In this document: in pieces, positions 48,050 to 60,228 of the stretch
Layout of the letters: each line of letters starts with the position of its first letter
Position numbering within the stretch: the first letter of the stretch is position 1
Source: Welwitschia mirabilis
Lineage: Eukaryota > Gnetophyta > Gnetopsida > Welwitschiales
Direction: 5' to 3'
DNA: 64,000 nt
Assembly (NCBI GenBank): GCA_051453625.1
Contig: JBOZIK010000001.1
Coordinates: 140,961,345-141,025,344 of the forward strand
Made by a program: the position numbers and the translations under genes
The notes under the pieces: model-generated
Database searches by the model: none
What the model saw: only the letters and a program-made list of their open reading frames with translations
What the model was told of the DNA's origin: nothing

Positions 48050-48411
48050 GCAACCTTTCCGGTGACCAGAGTGAATGGGCTTATTAGTGCCAGTTCCCTC
48101 CCAGTTTCGAGACCCAGCTATACCGTTGGGTCACGAACTGTTAGGAAAGTTGCAGTCAAACGGGATGAAAAAATAGCACTCCTTTTCTCGAAACAGAGCC
48201 TTCTCGGGAAGGTCCTAGGGATCGAACTTTTAGAGATCGATTTCTATGATAATAGGCACGGGGAATGGCAGTGTGGCAGCTCTGCAGCAAAGATAGTGCA
48301 CAACGAGTTCTTCATTGTTTAGGCAGAATCTGAACCATGGACGCAGTTTTATGTGTTGGCAGCTCATACGGATACTCTGATATGCTGTCTTATTCTTAAA
48401 AAAAAAAAAAA
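48050..48411 (+). mobile_element. possible tRNA-derived SINE
   Basis: tgaccagagtg at 48063-48073 resembles a polymerase III A box, and gtttcgagaccc at 48104-48114 resembles a B box (GGTTCGAGNCC type). They are about 40 bases apart, as in tRNA-derived SINEs. The sequence ends in A14 at 48398-48411. The body of about 280 bases has no coding sense. No firm target duplication: taagagaga after the tail has only a weak counterpart upstream. No tRNA cloverleaf can be folded, so it is not a tRNA gene. Confidence 0.35.
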
Positions 48412-48790
48412 TAAGAGAGAGACAATTACGCAACGGAAAGACTTTCAAGAGGACTCCACAATAATCCACGCTTCTGCAAGAGGGTATGCCCACGATACAT
48501 AATATCAAAGCCAACTCGTGCGTGGCCTGACTGGCACATCTTACAACACATAAACAGAGGGGCACAACAAAAAGGCAGAACGTGATGGCCAGCAGGACAC
48601 CTTCCTTGTAGCAAACCAGTCTCTTTCTCATGCCAATGAGCTTTAGTTTTCCATAGATTCCTTTCTCTTGTGCACATTAGCCATTCCCCACCGTTTTCTT
48701 TACCTCTAATTTCATTTCTTCAACCTGTTTATATATGTATATAGAAATATACATGGACGACATTGGGATGCATTTTTTCCCTAAGAAATA

Positions 48791-50697
48791 AAGAAAGCAT
48801 AATTTGTCTAATGGGCAGAAGTGGGGAGTCTAATGATCTCTTTAGATTTATAATAATTAAACTGAAATTAATTTAGCATTAATGTCATAAAGTGAGATGA
48901 CATTTTAAGCTGATTTGCATAAAATTCTCACTTCTTGAAATTGAAATTTTAGTTATCTCATTGACAATGTAACCTTTGAATATTCTTGAGCAAAGAGATA
49001 AGTATAACATTATGCTATCCATCCCATTAAAAATGTCATGAGGTTAGAGATTAAATAATCAAAGCATCCTTTAATGCTTCACGTGGGTCTTACAACTACA
49101 ACACTTTAGAAGGAAGGTTATGACAACCCAAAAGTATGTCCTCATGTGCAAATGTGGTAATACTTACATAGGCAAGGCTTTTTGATTATTAAAGAGGGCT
49201 GAATTTCTAAACAAGTGACACATCATTCAAATTAACATGAATTTGAAGAAAAATCCAATAAGGTAATACCAATAGGGTAATAAAATGTAGTGTGATAATG
49301 TAGCAACACATATGGTAAGAATTGGAATGTAAGCACAAAGGGATAAATAGGTGGGAGAGAGAGAGGTTAAGTGGGTAGAGATGTATTTTACTTTATGTAT
49401 GGGCTATAACATGGGATGACATTAAGACAGTAAGGTAATAGATAAAGAGATGGATAAGGATATAAATATACACATGAATGGGGGTAGGGAATATGCCTAA
49501 ACAATTTCCCTTCTTTTGATGTGAAATGAAGATGAGTTGCACATCAAAAATTAAAGATTTCATGCATTTGAAATTCCCACCCCCCTTTTTTTTTTTAAAA
49601 TAACCAAGATGCATAAACATACTAGAAATGAGGGATAATTCAAATATATAATGAAGATGCAAGAAGAACATGACTTAAATGTGTGCGTAGAAGAAATGAT
49701 GAATGTACCATAGATGATGGTGGAAGGTTATGAAATGGATAATAAGAGAAAATCAAAGTAATGTATTTTATTAGATTAAGTGAAGGTGGATCAAAATCAC
49801 CATGTGATGGATATGAAGTAGTAGAATGCAAGATAAAGTAAGTGAAAAGTTTGTAACATAGAACAAGTCAATAGTAGGAGGGCTTTGAGTAACAAAAAGA
49901 TGATAAGTTAATTCAGAAGTAGAAATATTCTCATGGAAACCATGAGTAAATGCAAGAAATGACTTTGAAGTAATTTATTATAGATGCTAATAAAATATTA
50001 GATAAAAATGGACAAACATGATATGAACAAGCTTGATTTGTATGCCTATAAATGCCAATCTAACAAGGTTCATTGGTATAAATCCTAAATTCATTTGATT
50101 TTGTAAACACATGATTCAATGCTAAACAACATAGAGTATTATGTGATAAGGGTAGTGATTATAACAATATTTATGGCTATCCTGTAAAGTATCAATATAA
50201 TGTTAGGACTTTAACTCGATCGACCATAAGCGACACCGTATCAAATAACCATCTAATAACTAATATGTTCTAAATGCTTAAGAAGTCATAACTTCAGAGT
50301 CATGGGAAATCAAGTCAATAGCGTTTTCAGAAAACACCATTCATCATGATGGTAGAAATGCAACCACTATCAAAAGCACAAAGATCCATAAGATAAAGCT
50401 AGATCATAATCAAATGATAACCCAAGAGACTTTCCACATCTATGACATTACACTATTAAATTCTCCTTTGAGGAATATTTGCCCTGATGCATTTGTAGCA
50501 AGATATCATGATCTCTTTTTTTAGTTTTTTTTAAAGAATATTAATTAGTCATTAGGATGGTGAATTGCAAGACTCCCAAATAAAAATAAGTGTTAAATTT
50601 TTGACATAAATGATACTAAGGTAGAACAATATAAGAGATTGGAAGTCATATACATAGGAATGTCTTTAGATTAGGTGAAATCCAATTTTACCACCAT
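48791..50697. other. AT-rich DNA, nothing recognised
   Basis: Includes a (GA)-rich spot at 49355-49365 and a C6T12-like run at 49580-49597. Short open frames at 49393-49671 and 49640-49831 (minus) resemble no family. Three or four CpGs cluster at 50218-50241. Confidence 0.4.
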
Positions 50698-51182
50698 NNN
50701 NNNNNNNNNNNNNNNNNNNNNNNNNNNNNNNNNNNNNNNNNNNNNNNNNNNNNNNNNNNNNNNNNNNNNNNNNNNNNNNNNNNNNNNNNNNNNNNNNNNN
50801 NNNNNNNNNNNNNNNNNNNNNNNNNNNNNNNNNNNNNNNNNNNNNNNNNNNNNNNNNNNNNNNNNNNNNNNNNNNNNNNNNNNNNNNNNNNNNNNNNNNN
50901 NNNNNNNNNNNNNNNNNNNNNNNNNNNNNNNNNNNNNNNNNNNNNNNNNNNNNNNNNNNNNNNNNNNNNNNNNNNNNNNNNNNNNNNNNNNNNNNNNNNN
51001 NNNNNNNNNNNNNNNNNNNNNNNNNNNNNNNNNNNNNNNNNNNNNNNNNNNNNNNNNNNNNNNNNNNNNNNNNNNNNNNNNNNNNNNNNNNNNNNNNNNN
51101 NNNNNNNNNNNNNNNNNNNNNNNNNNNNNNNNNNNNNNNNNNNNNNNNNNNNNNNNNNNNNNNNNNNNNNNNNNNNNNNNNN
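50698..51182. other. assembly gap, 485 N
   Basis: Estimated-size gap with unrelated AT-rich flanks. Confidence 0.99.
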
Positions 51183-52230
51183 TGACTTAACCAAGAAATT
51201 ATGCTAAGGAGTTATTTAGATGAAGGCAAACGAAGAATTACCTCTTAGTCAAGAGGATATTCCTACTCAAGTGCTTCTATTATGCTGAGAGTATGATGAT
51301 AATTCTTAATATAGTTTTAATTGTTATTAATTAACCCTATGTTTTCCTTAGCATTTCAGCCAAGAACCTCAAAACAATCATTCAAGATTCATTTCTCTAT
51401 AAGATGAGAACTCAATCACTTAAGAATTAACTTGTTATAACAATGTATCCAAGCATTATTCATGAGATGAATTAACTAAATATGAAGGATAGAAAAGGGA
51501 TAAAAGAAAAATTTAAAAGGATTAACAAAGGAGCACTTTGAAATAATGCCATTTTTTTTTTTGAAAGTAAATAAAAGAATTCAAGGAAAACATTAATGAT
51601 AAGATAAAGCAAGATAAAGACATGAAGAGATTGAAGATGCAAATGAATGATGAAGATTAAGTGATGAGTTGTTTAATGTAGAATGCATGAGGTGAAATAC
51701 ACTAATGTCAGGCAGAACGATGGGTGAAATCTCATAAGCTGGAACAACATCAATTGCAAAATGAGGAATGTACTAGATGAAAGGATCTACACCATAAATA
51801 TGCAGTGGATGTCTATCTTGAGAATTACTTATAGACCAAATGATCTATTGCATTAACTCCTCAATGACCTATAAAACATAAATAAACAACCCAAGTGTGA
51901 AATTTGTGTAACATATGTATATAAAAAGTTATTATCATATGTGAATAATAATCAAATGTGTGCATGCAACATTTCATTATGAAACTCCATGGACTATAAA
52001 TGCATGAAATACATAACTAAATAATAATTCATGATAGCATGGTCAAAGATAAAAGTAATTTATTTGTTCTTTGTCTTTGGTATTATTTACATTCTTCAGT
52101 TTGTATGTTTCCTTATTAATTTTTTATGAAATGATAAATGGTTCTAATTAATTTGGTGAAAACTCTTAGGTTTTCTCAATTAAATGCACTTTTAACATAA
52201 GGTTACATACATTTTAAGATTGTGGATTTA
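51183..52230. other. AT-rich DNA, nothing recognised
   Basis: By position this could be the 3' end of the minus-strand Tat-type element to the right, but no LTR or purine tract was found. Confidence 0.4.
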
Positions 52231-52239
52231 GATGCTTGT

Positions 52240-53620
52240 TGTATGTACCACTTATTCATTTTAAAAAAAGTTACATATGTTATAATACTTTTACTCTTTA
52301 CTTATCTAGAGTATTTGGTTGGGCTAGTTATGTTTATTTTTTAACATTAGGAAAATTAATATTTTGGATTAAAGTTATTAGTGTGAAAATCTAGATCTAG
52401 ATAGGTAAAACTACCTCATTACCATAAACTAGTTGAAATAGGGTTGTTTCCATAGTAGCTTTTACTACATTACAATAAGCCCACAATCTAAAAGGTAATT
52501 TTTCATGACACAATTTTGGATTTCCTTATAGTAATCTTTTCATATAGTTGATGGTTAATTTATTCATATCCTCATCTTGACTATTTGCCTAAGGGTAAAA
52601 TGAAATAAAAAATGAATGCTTTATCCTAAACTTATTTAAGACATTTTTAAATCAAGCAGATACTAAAATAATGGACTTTATTAGCAATAATGATATAAAG
52701 TGTGCTAAATCTTGTAATGATGTGATTTAGGATGGACTTTTAAATTTTTTGTATGGTTAATCTAAAGTAATGATATTTCTTCCACTTATTTCAAAAAGTA
52801 CTCAGTTGCAGTGAAAATGTATGCTTATTGTTCAAATGAAGTGGGGGTAATTAGACCACTGAGATTCATACCCCATCTTCTGAAAAATCAAATAGAATCA
52901 AATGAAAAAACCTTAATAGGTGGTTCATGTACTATTGATGAAAAGATCTAGTTAGTGTAAAATGTTCTCATTATTTTGAAATAGTTATTACTTATTATTT
53001 TATAGTAATAACTTGATCTTATAACATGAATGAATACTTTCCCCTAGTGGGACCACATAAACCAACATGTGTTTCTTTTAAGATACAGATAGCTTCATTT
53101 GACTTTCAGTACCTTAGTAGGATATCATCATTTAATATTTTCTATACTTGATTTTGGATTATTGTAAAATATGTAGCTTGATCTCAAAAATTTTATCTTG
53201 GCTTACATGTGATGTTGCTATTTGAAAGATGGATCTCTAAAGCAAGTCTGAGAGAACTTCACAAGGTAATTGACAAATTGATTTTCATTTCTAGGAATAG
53301 AAATACTTTCATAGTGATTAAAGATAGAAAGTAATGTTTTCACCTTTTTGAGGTAGAAACCTGTAACTTTTTACTTCTCTCACATTTACTTAGTACTTTA
53401 TTAACCACTAATTATGAATTATAAAAAATGCATGATCTCTTAAAACTAGCTTGAATTGATAGAGTAATTCCTCTTGATAAAATTTCATACTCAATTGTGT
53501 TGTTTGTATAAAGAAAATTAAACTTAAAAAAAATGGTAAGCTCATTTTATTATTCAGAAAAAAGATAACTCTTGAAAATCCAAAATTTCTATTTAATGCA
53601 TCATCAAAAAACATTAATGC
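52240..53620 (-). pseudogene. Ty3/gypsy (Tat-type) RNase H and integrase remnant
   Basis: The open piece 53614-53408 (68 codons, minus) reads MFFDDALNRNFGFSRVIFFL, then IQTTQLSMKFYQEELLYQFK. This is the plant Tat-type RNase H, with the FDG-like catalytic start (here FDD) and the NNXAEYEALIXGL segment (here TTQLSMKFYQEELL). Downstream on the minus strand (52900-52240) comes integrase: ITSLQDLAHFISLLLIKS, FRIKHSFFISFYP-ANSQDED at about 52640-52570, PFRLWAYCNVVKATMETTLF (about 52490-52430) and LVYGNEVVLPI, which match the region from the catalytic glutamate to the C-terminal part of Tat/Athila integrases. Full of stops. The reverse transcriptase expected at higher coordinates was not found. Confidence 0.8.
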
Positions 53621-53833
53621 ATTCCAATTCCTTTTAATTCCTATTATGTGAATTTCTTCATTAATGGACTATTTAGGTTTATCTATTTTTTTACCTTTAG
53701 CCTCTATTTATAGTTCTATTATTTATTCAATAATGCATCTACCTTTAGCTAACTTTTGAGATTGAAATTCTAAGTCTAATTTAGTGTAGGATTATATTCT
53801 ACTAATAATTTATTTATCATTTTCCTAAAGTAC

Positions 53834-53843
53834 NNNNNNNNNN
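53834..53843. other. assembly gap, 10 N
   Basis: Run of 10 N. Confidence 0.99.
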
Positions 53844-54641
53844 CTTATCTTTCTATGCATACCTCCATATGGATAAGGTCTTTTCCTTTAAGCTTACTTT
53901 TCCACTTTTTTCTATTCTATACTTAGTAACTTTATTCTTCATGCTCATAGACCCTCATAATATTTCCATTAGCCTCATACGTTACATTGTGTTTTTCACC
54001 TTTTCTTTATCATTTTCCCTTATAATTAAAGATATCTACATTTAAATGTAACTATTTAATAATTCCCTTAATCTTCAAAAGTACCACTCCCTTAAATTGT
54101 TGCATTATCTATCATTTCTATAAGACACACACTTCTTCCAATTTTAAATCGCTCCCTATTGATTACATGTAAAGCAAAAATGGCAATTACACACATAAAG
54201 CCTTAAGTATGCTTTAGAGAAGTACAAATTTTCTTGTTTAGAATGTACCTCATTTATGATGATATGCTTATCTTTATAATACTAGATTGAGATCAACAAT
54301 GGTGGTCTAACTCTAATTAGTGCATTACTCATTATGAGATTCATATTTCTTTAACATGCTCCTTCTTCCTTCTACATCATATGATGAATCTCATGCCATT
54401 CCCAAAGATAAAAGAAAGATGTGATCAAACTACATGCTGAGTTCCTACATTTACATTAAGAGAGACTTATTTAGAACATATTTTGATAGCCTTAGGATAG
54501 AACATGGGAGAACAAGAGTTAATTATTTGTAGCTTATTTAATTTATTGGGATTTGTAGGTATTTGGATCACTAATAGCATAATAGAATCAACCAAAGAAT
54601 TCATTTCCTAATGTTGATTTCCCTCTGCAACTCTTTTATGA

Positions 54642-54655
54642 NNNNNNNNNNNNNN
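54642..54655. other. assembly gap, 14 N
   Basis: Run of 14 N. Confidence 0.99.
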
Positions 54656-55569
54656 CTATATCTAATTATCTAATTAGTCTTTTATGCTTCTTCTTTCTAG
54701 TTCGATAAATTATTATTATGCTACTCCCACTTGAATGCATTTGCTAAATAGTAATGTTTATGTCCTTCTATTCTAAGATACCATCATACTAGACTATCCA
54801 TCTTTCCAAAAATGATGCAACACTAACCATATTTATGACATTGGAGATTTATCTATATGTTTCTGTAGAATTCATGTGCATAATCAATTGGAAGACTGGC
54901 CATTTGAATGAAGGGATTTCTTTTTTCCTAGATCATATGATGATGAAAGTAATCCATCTTGACAAATGTTATCAAAAAGTTAAAATAGGTGATATGATCC
55001 TATGAGAAATGGAGCACTAGAGTTATGTGGATCTAGCCTAGGTAGGGTGCAACCATCACATGTCTCTGCCTTCCTTTGTCTCTTGTTTCCTTCATCTTCT
55101 TCTACAATGATTCTTTTCTTATCAATACTATCACTTTCTCTAAGAAGAATCTTTAGTCTAGTTACTAACTAAATAAAATAAACAACTCATGAATGGCTTT
55201 AATTAAAGCATCATATAAAGTAACTAAATGTGCTTCTTCTCTAGATTAGATGGACTTGGTACAAAAATCATCTTCTACATACATATATTTTCAAACCTCT
55301 AAATTCACTTGTAATTTTTCATATTTTATTAATCTCATTATTAATCCCTTCTTTTACAATTATAATGGTGATTTCATAGAGTACTCTGAGATTGTAATGT
55401 CTCTGCATGCTTCCTTTACAAAACCTATGCTTTATAAGTAATGCCATACCTTTCTCATCAAGACCATATGGTTGGAGTAGTAACCCTCACCAATAAGAAG
55501 GGGAAAAAGGATCTAGTATGTTATTTCTAGGCTATCATTTCCATTTGTTGAAAATAATTAAGCTATCTA

Positions 55570-56415
55570 TGACATTAATTTTTCACCTTCCAACCAAAAT
55601 AGTAGCTAGAAAACAAGGAGGAAGGTGACAACATAGATAACATAGAAAATAAGAATGGTAAAACTAAAAATCAGAGGAATTCAGACATGAAATAGACACT
55701 CATGGAAATAAGAAAGTCAAAAAAGGTACATAAAATAATCAATAGTAAAAATAACAGTGCATTCAAAGAGGGAGACCAATTAAAGACAAATACTAAAATA
55801 GAATAGAGGAGGTTTATAAAAGTAAAGCAAACTAAGTAATAAAAGTAAGGAGAATCAACAGAAAACACCATAACAAAAATGAAGTGAAAAAAGCATTTTA
55901 AGGGGAGAACAAAAAATAAGCACATCATCAAAGGCTCTGCAAGATGGAGTAAATTATAGAGAAGAAAGTGTATTAGAGTGAATTAGATTTTCTATGTAAA
56001 ATTAGAGGACATAAAGACATTAATAAAGAGAGAACAACAATAAACAAAAAGGAAGAAAGCATCAAACATAGGAAAGACCACTACTAGACATCACTGCTTA
56101 GGGAAGGACAGCATTTTAGACTAGGAGAAAACACAACAACTAAATGAAGAATAGAGGAGAAAAAAGAAAATATTATGTTCAATCTTAAGGCATAGTTATC
56201 AAAAGAGAGGATGCATGTCAAAGAACAAATACATGTAGTCATTTCTTAAAAAGAAATCTATACAAAAAGCGAAAGAGCCCGTAGGAGAAGGATACTCTTT
56301 GTATAATAAAGAGTAGACAAAGCCTCAAATGAAGTAGAATCTAGTATAACCACTTAGACCTAGGGATAATTACCTTTTTAAAATCTATATTCTACTCTAC
56401 TATTGTCGTTGAACA
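55570..56415 (+). repeat. Gypsy-3 5' LTR
   Basis: Starts TGACATTAATTTTT; the partner at 63610 starts TGATATTATTTTTA. The best-matching part is 55676-55950 against 63715-64000, including agaaatagacact(c/t)at and the final caaag(g/t)ctctgcaag-like segment. It ends GAACA at 56415, nine bases before the primer site. Confidence 0.8.
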
Positions 56416-56423
56416 ATATTTTA

Positions 56424-56435
56424 TAATATCAAAGC
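56424..56435 (+). other. Gypsy-3 primer-binding site
   Basis: TAATATCAAAGC compared with the tRNA-iMet complement TGGTATCAGAGC: three G-to-A changes, the type expected from deamination of the opposite strand. Confidence 0.65.
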
Positions 56436-57417
56436 TAAATTTGATGATTTAATATGTTTTATTTTAGATTTTGTTCTTTTTCTTTTAGTGTTGCATCTTA
56501 AGTGAAATTCATTAGAGCCATTTGCACTACTTAAAACCTTTTGATTCAAGTGGATAAATAAAAATGAAATATTCAAATTATTTATGTTATAAGATATTGA
56601 AGATAACTATCATTCATATTTTCATAGCCTTTTTCTTAGCCTTAGTTATAGCCTAAATGGTAAAATTCTAAGAGGGGAAAAATAGTTTTGCTATTCCATT
56701 AAGCTTTTAAAGATCTTAATTTAATAAAAATCAAATTCTTAAGTAATAATTCCACTAAGTCAATAAAAGCACAATTTTATGATTAAATAAGAAGGATGGT
56801 CTAGTTTATTTTAAAAACAAATTCTCTTCTTTTCTAAAATCTCTATGCCTAGAAACATAACAGATGTGTTTACCTTTTGTAGAAGGAACATTACCATTAT
56901 AAAATGATTTGTAATAAGATTAACATGCTAATGTAAAACATTTAATTATAAGATCCTTCTAATTAAGTGAACCAATTTGGTATTAGAGGATTTTACTTTC
57001 AAGACATCTTTCAAGTTCAATAAAAATTACATTACATATTAAAACTTAAAGAAATTTGACATTATAAAATTCTGCTATAATGTCTAAACCTATTCAAACT
57101 ATCAAAGCTTATTAAATGTATTCAAATTTAGTTAACATCTTCATTGAACTCTAGTTAAACTAAATTTTCAAAATTCAATCATTAAAGAGCAGTTCAATTG
57201 TTAAATAGAGTTAAACTCAACTAAAAATTTGTTAAACAATTAAGAAACAACATTCAAACCTAGTCAAACTAAGTCAAACGCAGTCAAAAACATTTAAATT
57301 TAATCAAGGTAAAACTGTTAAATAGTCAAAATTAGTCAATAAAATTATAACATTAAATACCAACTAGTTCAAACAATTAAATTCAGTCAAACCTAAACAA
57401 ATTATGTCAAAATGAAG
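56436..57417 (+). repeat. Gypsy-3 leader with a degenerate TCAAA(C)-rich repeat
   Basis: From about 57060 to the gap, short units such as agtcaaac, gttcaaac and attcaaac recur every 8-25 bases (for example aactaagtcaaacgcagtca near 57267). After the gap (58071) the motif fades. A minisatellite may fill the 653-base gap. The part 56436-57060 is plain AT-rich DNA. Confidence 0.6.
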
Positions 57418-58070
57418 NNNNNNNNNNNNNNNNNNNNNNNNNNNNNNNNNNNNNNNNNNNNNNNNNNNNNNNNNNNNNNNNNNNNNNNNNNNNNNNNNNN
57501 NNNNNNNNNNNNNNNNNNNNNNNNNNNNNNNNNNNNNNNNNNNNNNNNNNNNNNNNNNNNNNNNNNNNNNNNNNNNNNNNNNNNNNNNNNNNNNNNNNNN
57601 NNNNNNNNNNNNNNNNNNNNNNNNNNNNNNNNNNNNNNNNNNNNNNNNNNNNNNNNNNNNNNNNNNNNNNNNNNNNNNNNNNNNNNNNNNNNNNNNNNNN
57701 NNNNNNNNNNNNNNNNNNNNNNNNNNNNNNNNNNNNNNNNNNNNNNNNNNNNNNNNNNNNNNNNNNNNNNNNNNNNNNNNNNNNNNNNNNNNNNNNNNNN
57801 NNNNNNNNNNNNNNNNNNNNNNNNNNNNNNNNNNNNNNNNNNNNNNNNNNNNNNNNNNNNNNNNNNNNNNNNNNNNNNNNNNNNNNNNNNNNNNNNNNNN
57901 NNNNNNNNNNNNNNNNNNNNNNNNNNNNNNNNNNNNNNNNNNNNNNNNNNNNNNNNNNNNNNNNNNNNNNNNNNNNNNNNNNNNNNNNNNNNNNNNNNNN
58001 NNNNNNNNNNNNNNNNNNNNNNNNNNNNNNNNNNNNNNNNNNNNNNNNNNNNNNNNNNNNNNNNNNNNNN
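57418..58070. other. assembly gap, 653 N
   Basis: Estimated-size gap next to the TCAAAC-rich repeat of the Gypsy-3 leader. Confidence 0.99.
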
Positions 58071-58439
58071 AAGACATTAAGTTTTTTTTAAAACTTAGTT
58101 AAATCATCATCATCAAACCAATAAATCACTCATTAACACATGAATTTTAAACTAATCCGCTATTTATGAGATAAAAAATTCTTGTAAATAGTTTGGTGCT
58201 AGAAGGATATCCCCTTCTATGGATTTTTTAATTATTCTTTATATCTTTTGCATTTACCTTTTCCACCATCTTGTCTTAACTTAGAATAACCACAATGAAA
58301 GTATTAATAAGAGGTAAAAAGACTTGAATTTCTAAAGGGATGTAAAAAATCCTAATCTAATAAGATCCTTCTACACTCACCATGGAATAAAAATTATTGG
58401 GACTCAGATAGTTTCCATCCTAGTAAGAAAATATATGCT

Positions 58440-60140
58440 ATGACATTCAAGATGTTAGGGTTAACTACTCAAGATAGAAGTCAAACTTGTTAGAAAGAAA
58501 TTATTCATGAAATAAGCAATAATGAAGAGTTTATTAACATATGTGATCATGAAGAAAATCTAAAATCCCTGTCTGAATTACAAATACAATGCCTAAAGAA
58601 ATAGGTTGACAATCAAGATAGTTTCTTCAAGTACTCCATACATGGAGAAGAATCACCTAGAAATAAGCAAGTTAAAAGTAAAGCTCTTAATCAACCTATT
58701 TTGACAATCATCTAAAAATATATTAATTATCCAAAACAAGATCTCTAGAATAAGAAGAGCTATTTAGAATCTAATTTTAATGACACATCCATTCAGCACT
58801 CTATTTCTTATAAAATTGTCTCACATAGTGAAATGCCTAACTTTGAGAAATTCATAGGTGTAGAAAACCTTATTATGCATTTAAGAAATTACAAACATGT
58901 ATGTCATATGTATAACATCGAATGAAATACATCTTATCATCTATTTTGTTAATCTTCAAAATGACAAGCCTTAGAATGATACCATAGGATACTGACTCAT
59001 TTGATCACAAGTATAAAATAACCATTGAAATGTTTTTTTAACATTACTCCTTTAATATTATAAAATAAATGATGTTATATTCCTTGACTATAATGAAACA
59101 ATAATTCAATGAAATAGTACAAGACTATGCATTATGATGGAGGGTTACTGCCTTATAATTAAAAATCCTCATTATAGATTCTCATATGGCATATATCTTT
59201 ATCAAGTTGTACATCCCATATGTTTTTGAACATCTTATAGTGTAGTCATTTAAAATATTCAAATACATTATTACACTATTCAAGAGGATAGAAATTTTAA
59301 GTAAAATAAAAGAATCCATAAAATATGATAACATCTACCAAAGAAAACTATCAAAAAGGACAACAACACTAGAGGTAGTAACCCAAAGAACATTTCTATT
59401 ATTAATTAATCAATTCAATCAATTTACCTACTCTAACATATGGGAAAACTGATAATGGTGCAAGTCATACCTTAAGTTCCTTCCACTCTATAAGCTTTCA
59501 CTCCTCAATTAACTTATTGTCAGTCATCTTATCCTTCACCATGCCAAGTGCAACCACCACTACAAGCTCAATGATAATCATATATGCCTCAAAGTTAAGG
59601 CCAAAATAGGCCTCAAAATCAGACTATGATCTATTAATCCAAAAGAATCTTTACAAAGATGAATATCTAAATGGGATAAATCCTCTGAACACTACTAATA
59701 AAGGAAGCAATATAATTGTCTTCAATCCAACAAAGGGACCCAAATGTGCTCAAACTAAGAGTGTATGATGAGTCAAAGTCCTGTGAGTATCACCAAATCC
59801 AAGGACATTATACTAAGAACTATTTTAATTTAAGGCATATTATTTAGAAATCATCAAAAATAAAAAGGACATGAAGTTTTACATAATCTTAGTAGTTGTA
59901 AATGAATATCTTGGGATCTATGAAAATCCATTTCCTTCTCAACCTCCTATATCACAACCATAAAACATAGCATTTCAAAATGATAATAATTATTTTGTAA
60001 TTGTAGTAATCTAAAATTGATCTAAAAACTCACTAGAATAAGTCATTCAAGAGATCAAGGAAAAATTAAAGGTGATGGTCTAAGTATAATATTCTCAGAC
60101 TCATCTTATCCCTCGATTACATATGCCACTGTAGCTACTT
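58440..60140 (+). pseudogene. Gypsy-3 gag remnant (Tat/Ogre-type) with zinc knuckle
   Basis: PNFEKFIGVENLIMHLRNYK at 58836-58895 is the conserved start of the Tat/Ogre-type gag core (Pro-X-Phe-X-Lys-Phe/Tyr-X-Gly, then His-Leu-Arg). Further helices are decayed. Near 59635-59720, DLLIQKNLYKDEYLNGINPL lies where that family has its Leu-Leu linker. At about 59775-59840, CEYHQIQGHYTKNYFNLRHI is the zinc knuckle, whose last cysteine has become tyrosine by a G-to-A change. NEYLGIYENPFPSQPP at about 59900-59950 matches the proline-rich end. The N-terminal 58440-58830 is Asn/Gln-rich and unassigned. About a dozen stops. Confidence 0.82.
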
Positions 60141-60144
60141 ACCT

Positions 60145-60226
60145 ATAAATTAGAGGAGGCATATCATTATTTGATCTTATTAATTAACAAGTTTGAACCT
60201 CATAGACTAGTAGTCAAAAGAATATG
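60145..60226 (+). repeat. duplicated gap flank, left copy
   Basis: 82 bases that recur at 60646-60727 with one difference (aacaag against aagaag). The last two bases before the gap (60227-60228) do not continue the match. Confidence 0.95.
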
Positions 60227-60228
60227 CA

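Larger units (their letters stand above)
46690..48790. other. GC-normal, CpG-retaining island
   Basis: Composition changes sharply here: 32 of 60 bases are G or C in 48061-48120, and 12 CpGs occur in 48001-48240 (hand counts). The rest of the window is close to CpG-free. The left part (46690-47200) is intermediate. Several open frames of 60-130 codons exist on both strands (plus 48044-48322; minus 48230-48631 with a hydrophobic N-terminal segment, 48426-48677, 47830-48024, 47556-47747), but none resembles a known protein. Frame-to-frame signals such as FDHDFNTSLDHPHNYYGDYS (minus, near 47850-47790) could be exon pieces. It could be an unmethylated promoter and first exon of a host gene, a recent insertion not yet decayed, or foreign DNA. 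I cannot decide from sequence alone. Confidence 0.75.
53621..55569. other. AT-rich DNA with two small gaps
   Basis: Nothing recognised. Contains gaps of 10 N (53834-53843) and 14 N (54642-54655). Upstream parts of the minus-strand Tat-type pol should lie here but cannot be identified. The open frame 55250-55441 has no match. Confidence 0.45.

Noticed and set aside
48180-48240. tRNA gene suggested by a minus-strand AGTTCGATCCC segment
   Set aside because: No acceptor, D or anticodon arm can be paired around it and no A box lies at the right distance on that strand.
48044-48322. 92-codon frame on the plus strand as a small gene
   Set aside because: Coincides with the A/B-box-like SINE candidate and has no similarity to a protein family.
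48230-48631. 133-codon frame on the minus strand in the GC-normal island, with a hydrophobic N-terminal segment
   Set aside because: It runs through the T14 (A14 on the plus strand) tract, overlaps the SINE-like sequence, and resembles no known protein. Length alone is not surprising in DNA with fewer stops.
46690-48790. Organellar DNA insertion
   Set aside because: The G+C would allow mitochondrial DNA, but I recognise no plastid or mitochondrial gene; left open only for a database search.
55671-55931. Hydrophobic 86-codon frame (minus) and its counterpart at 63630-63948 as a conserved membrane protein
   Set aside because: Both lie in the two LTR copies of Gypsy-3 on the strand opposite to its genes; the similarity reflects LTR homology, and purine-rich DNA translates as hydrophobic on the other strand.
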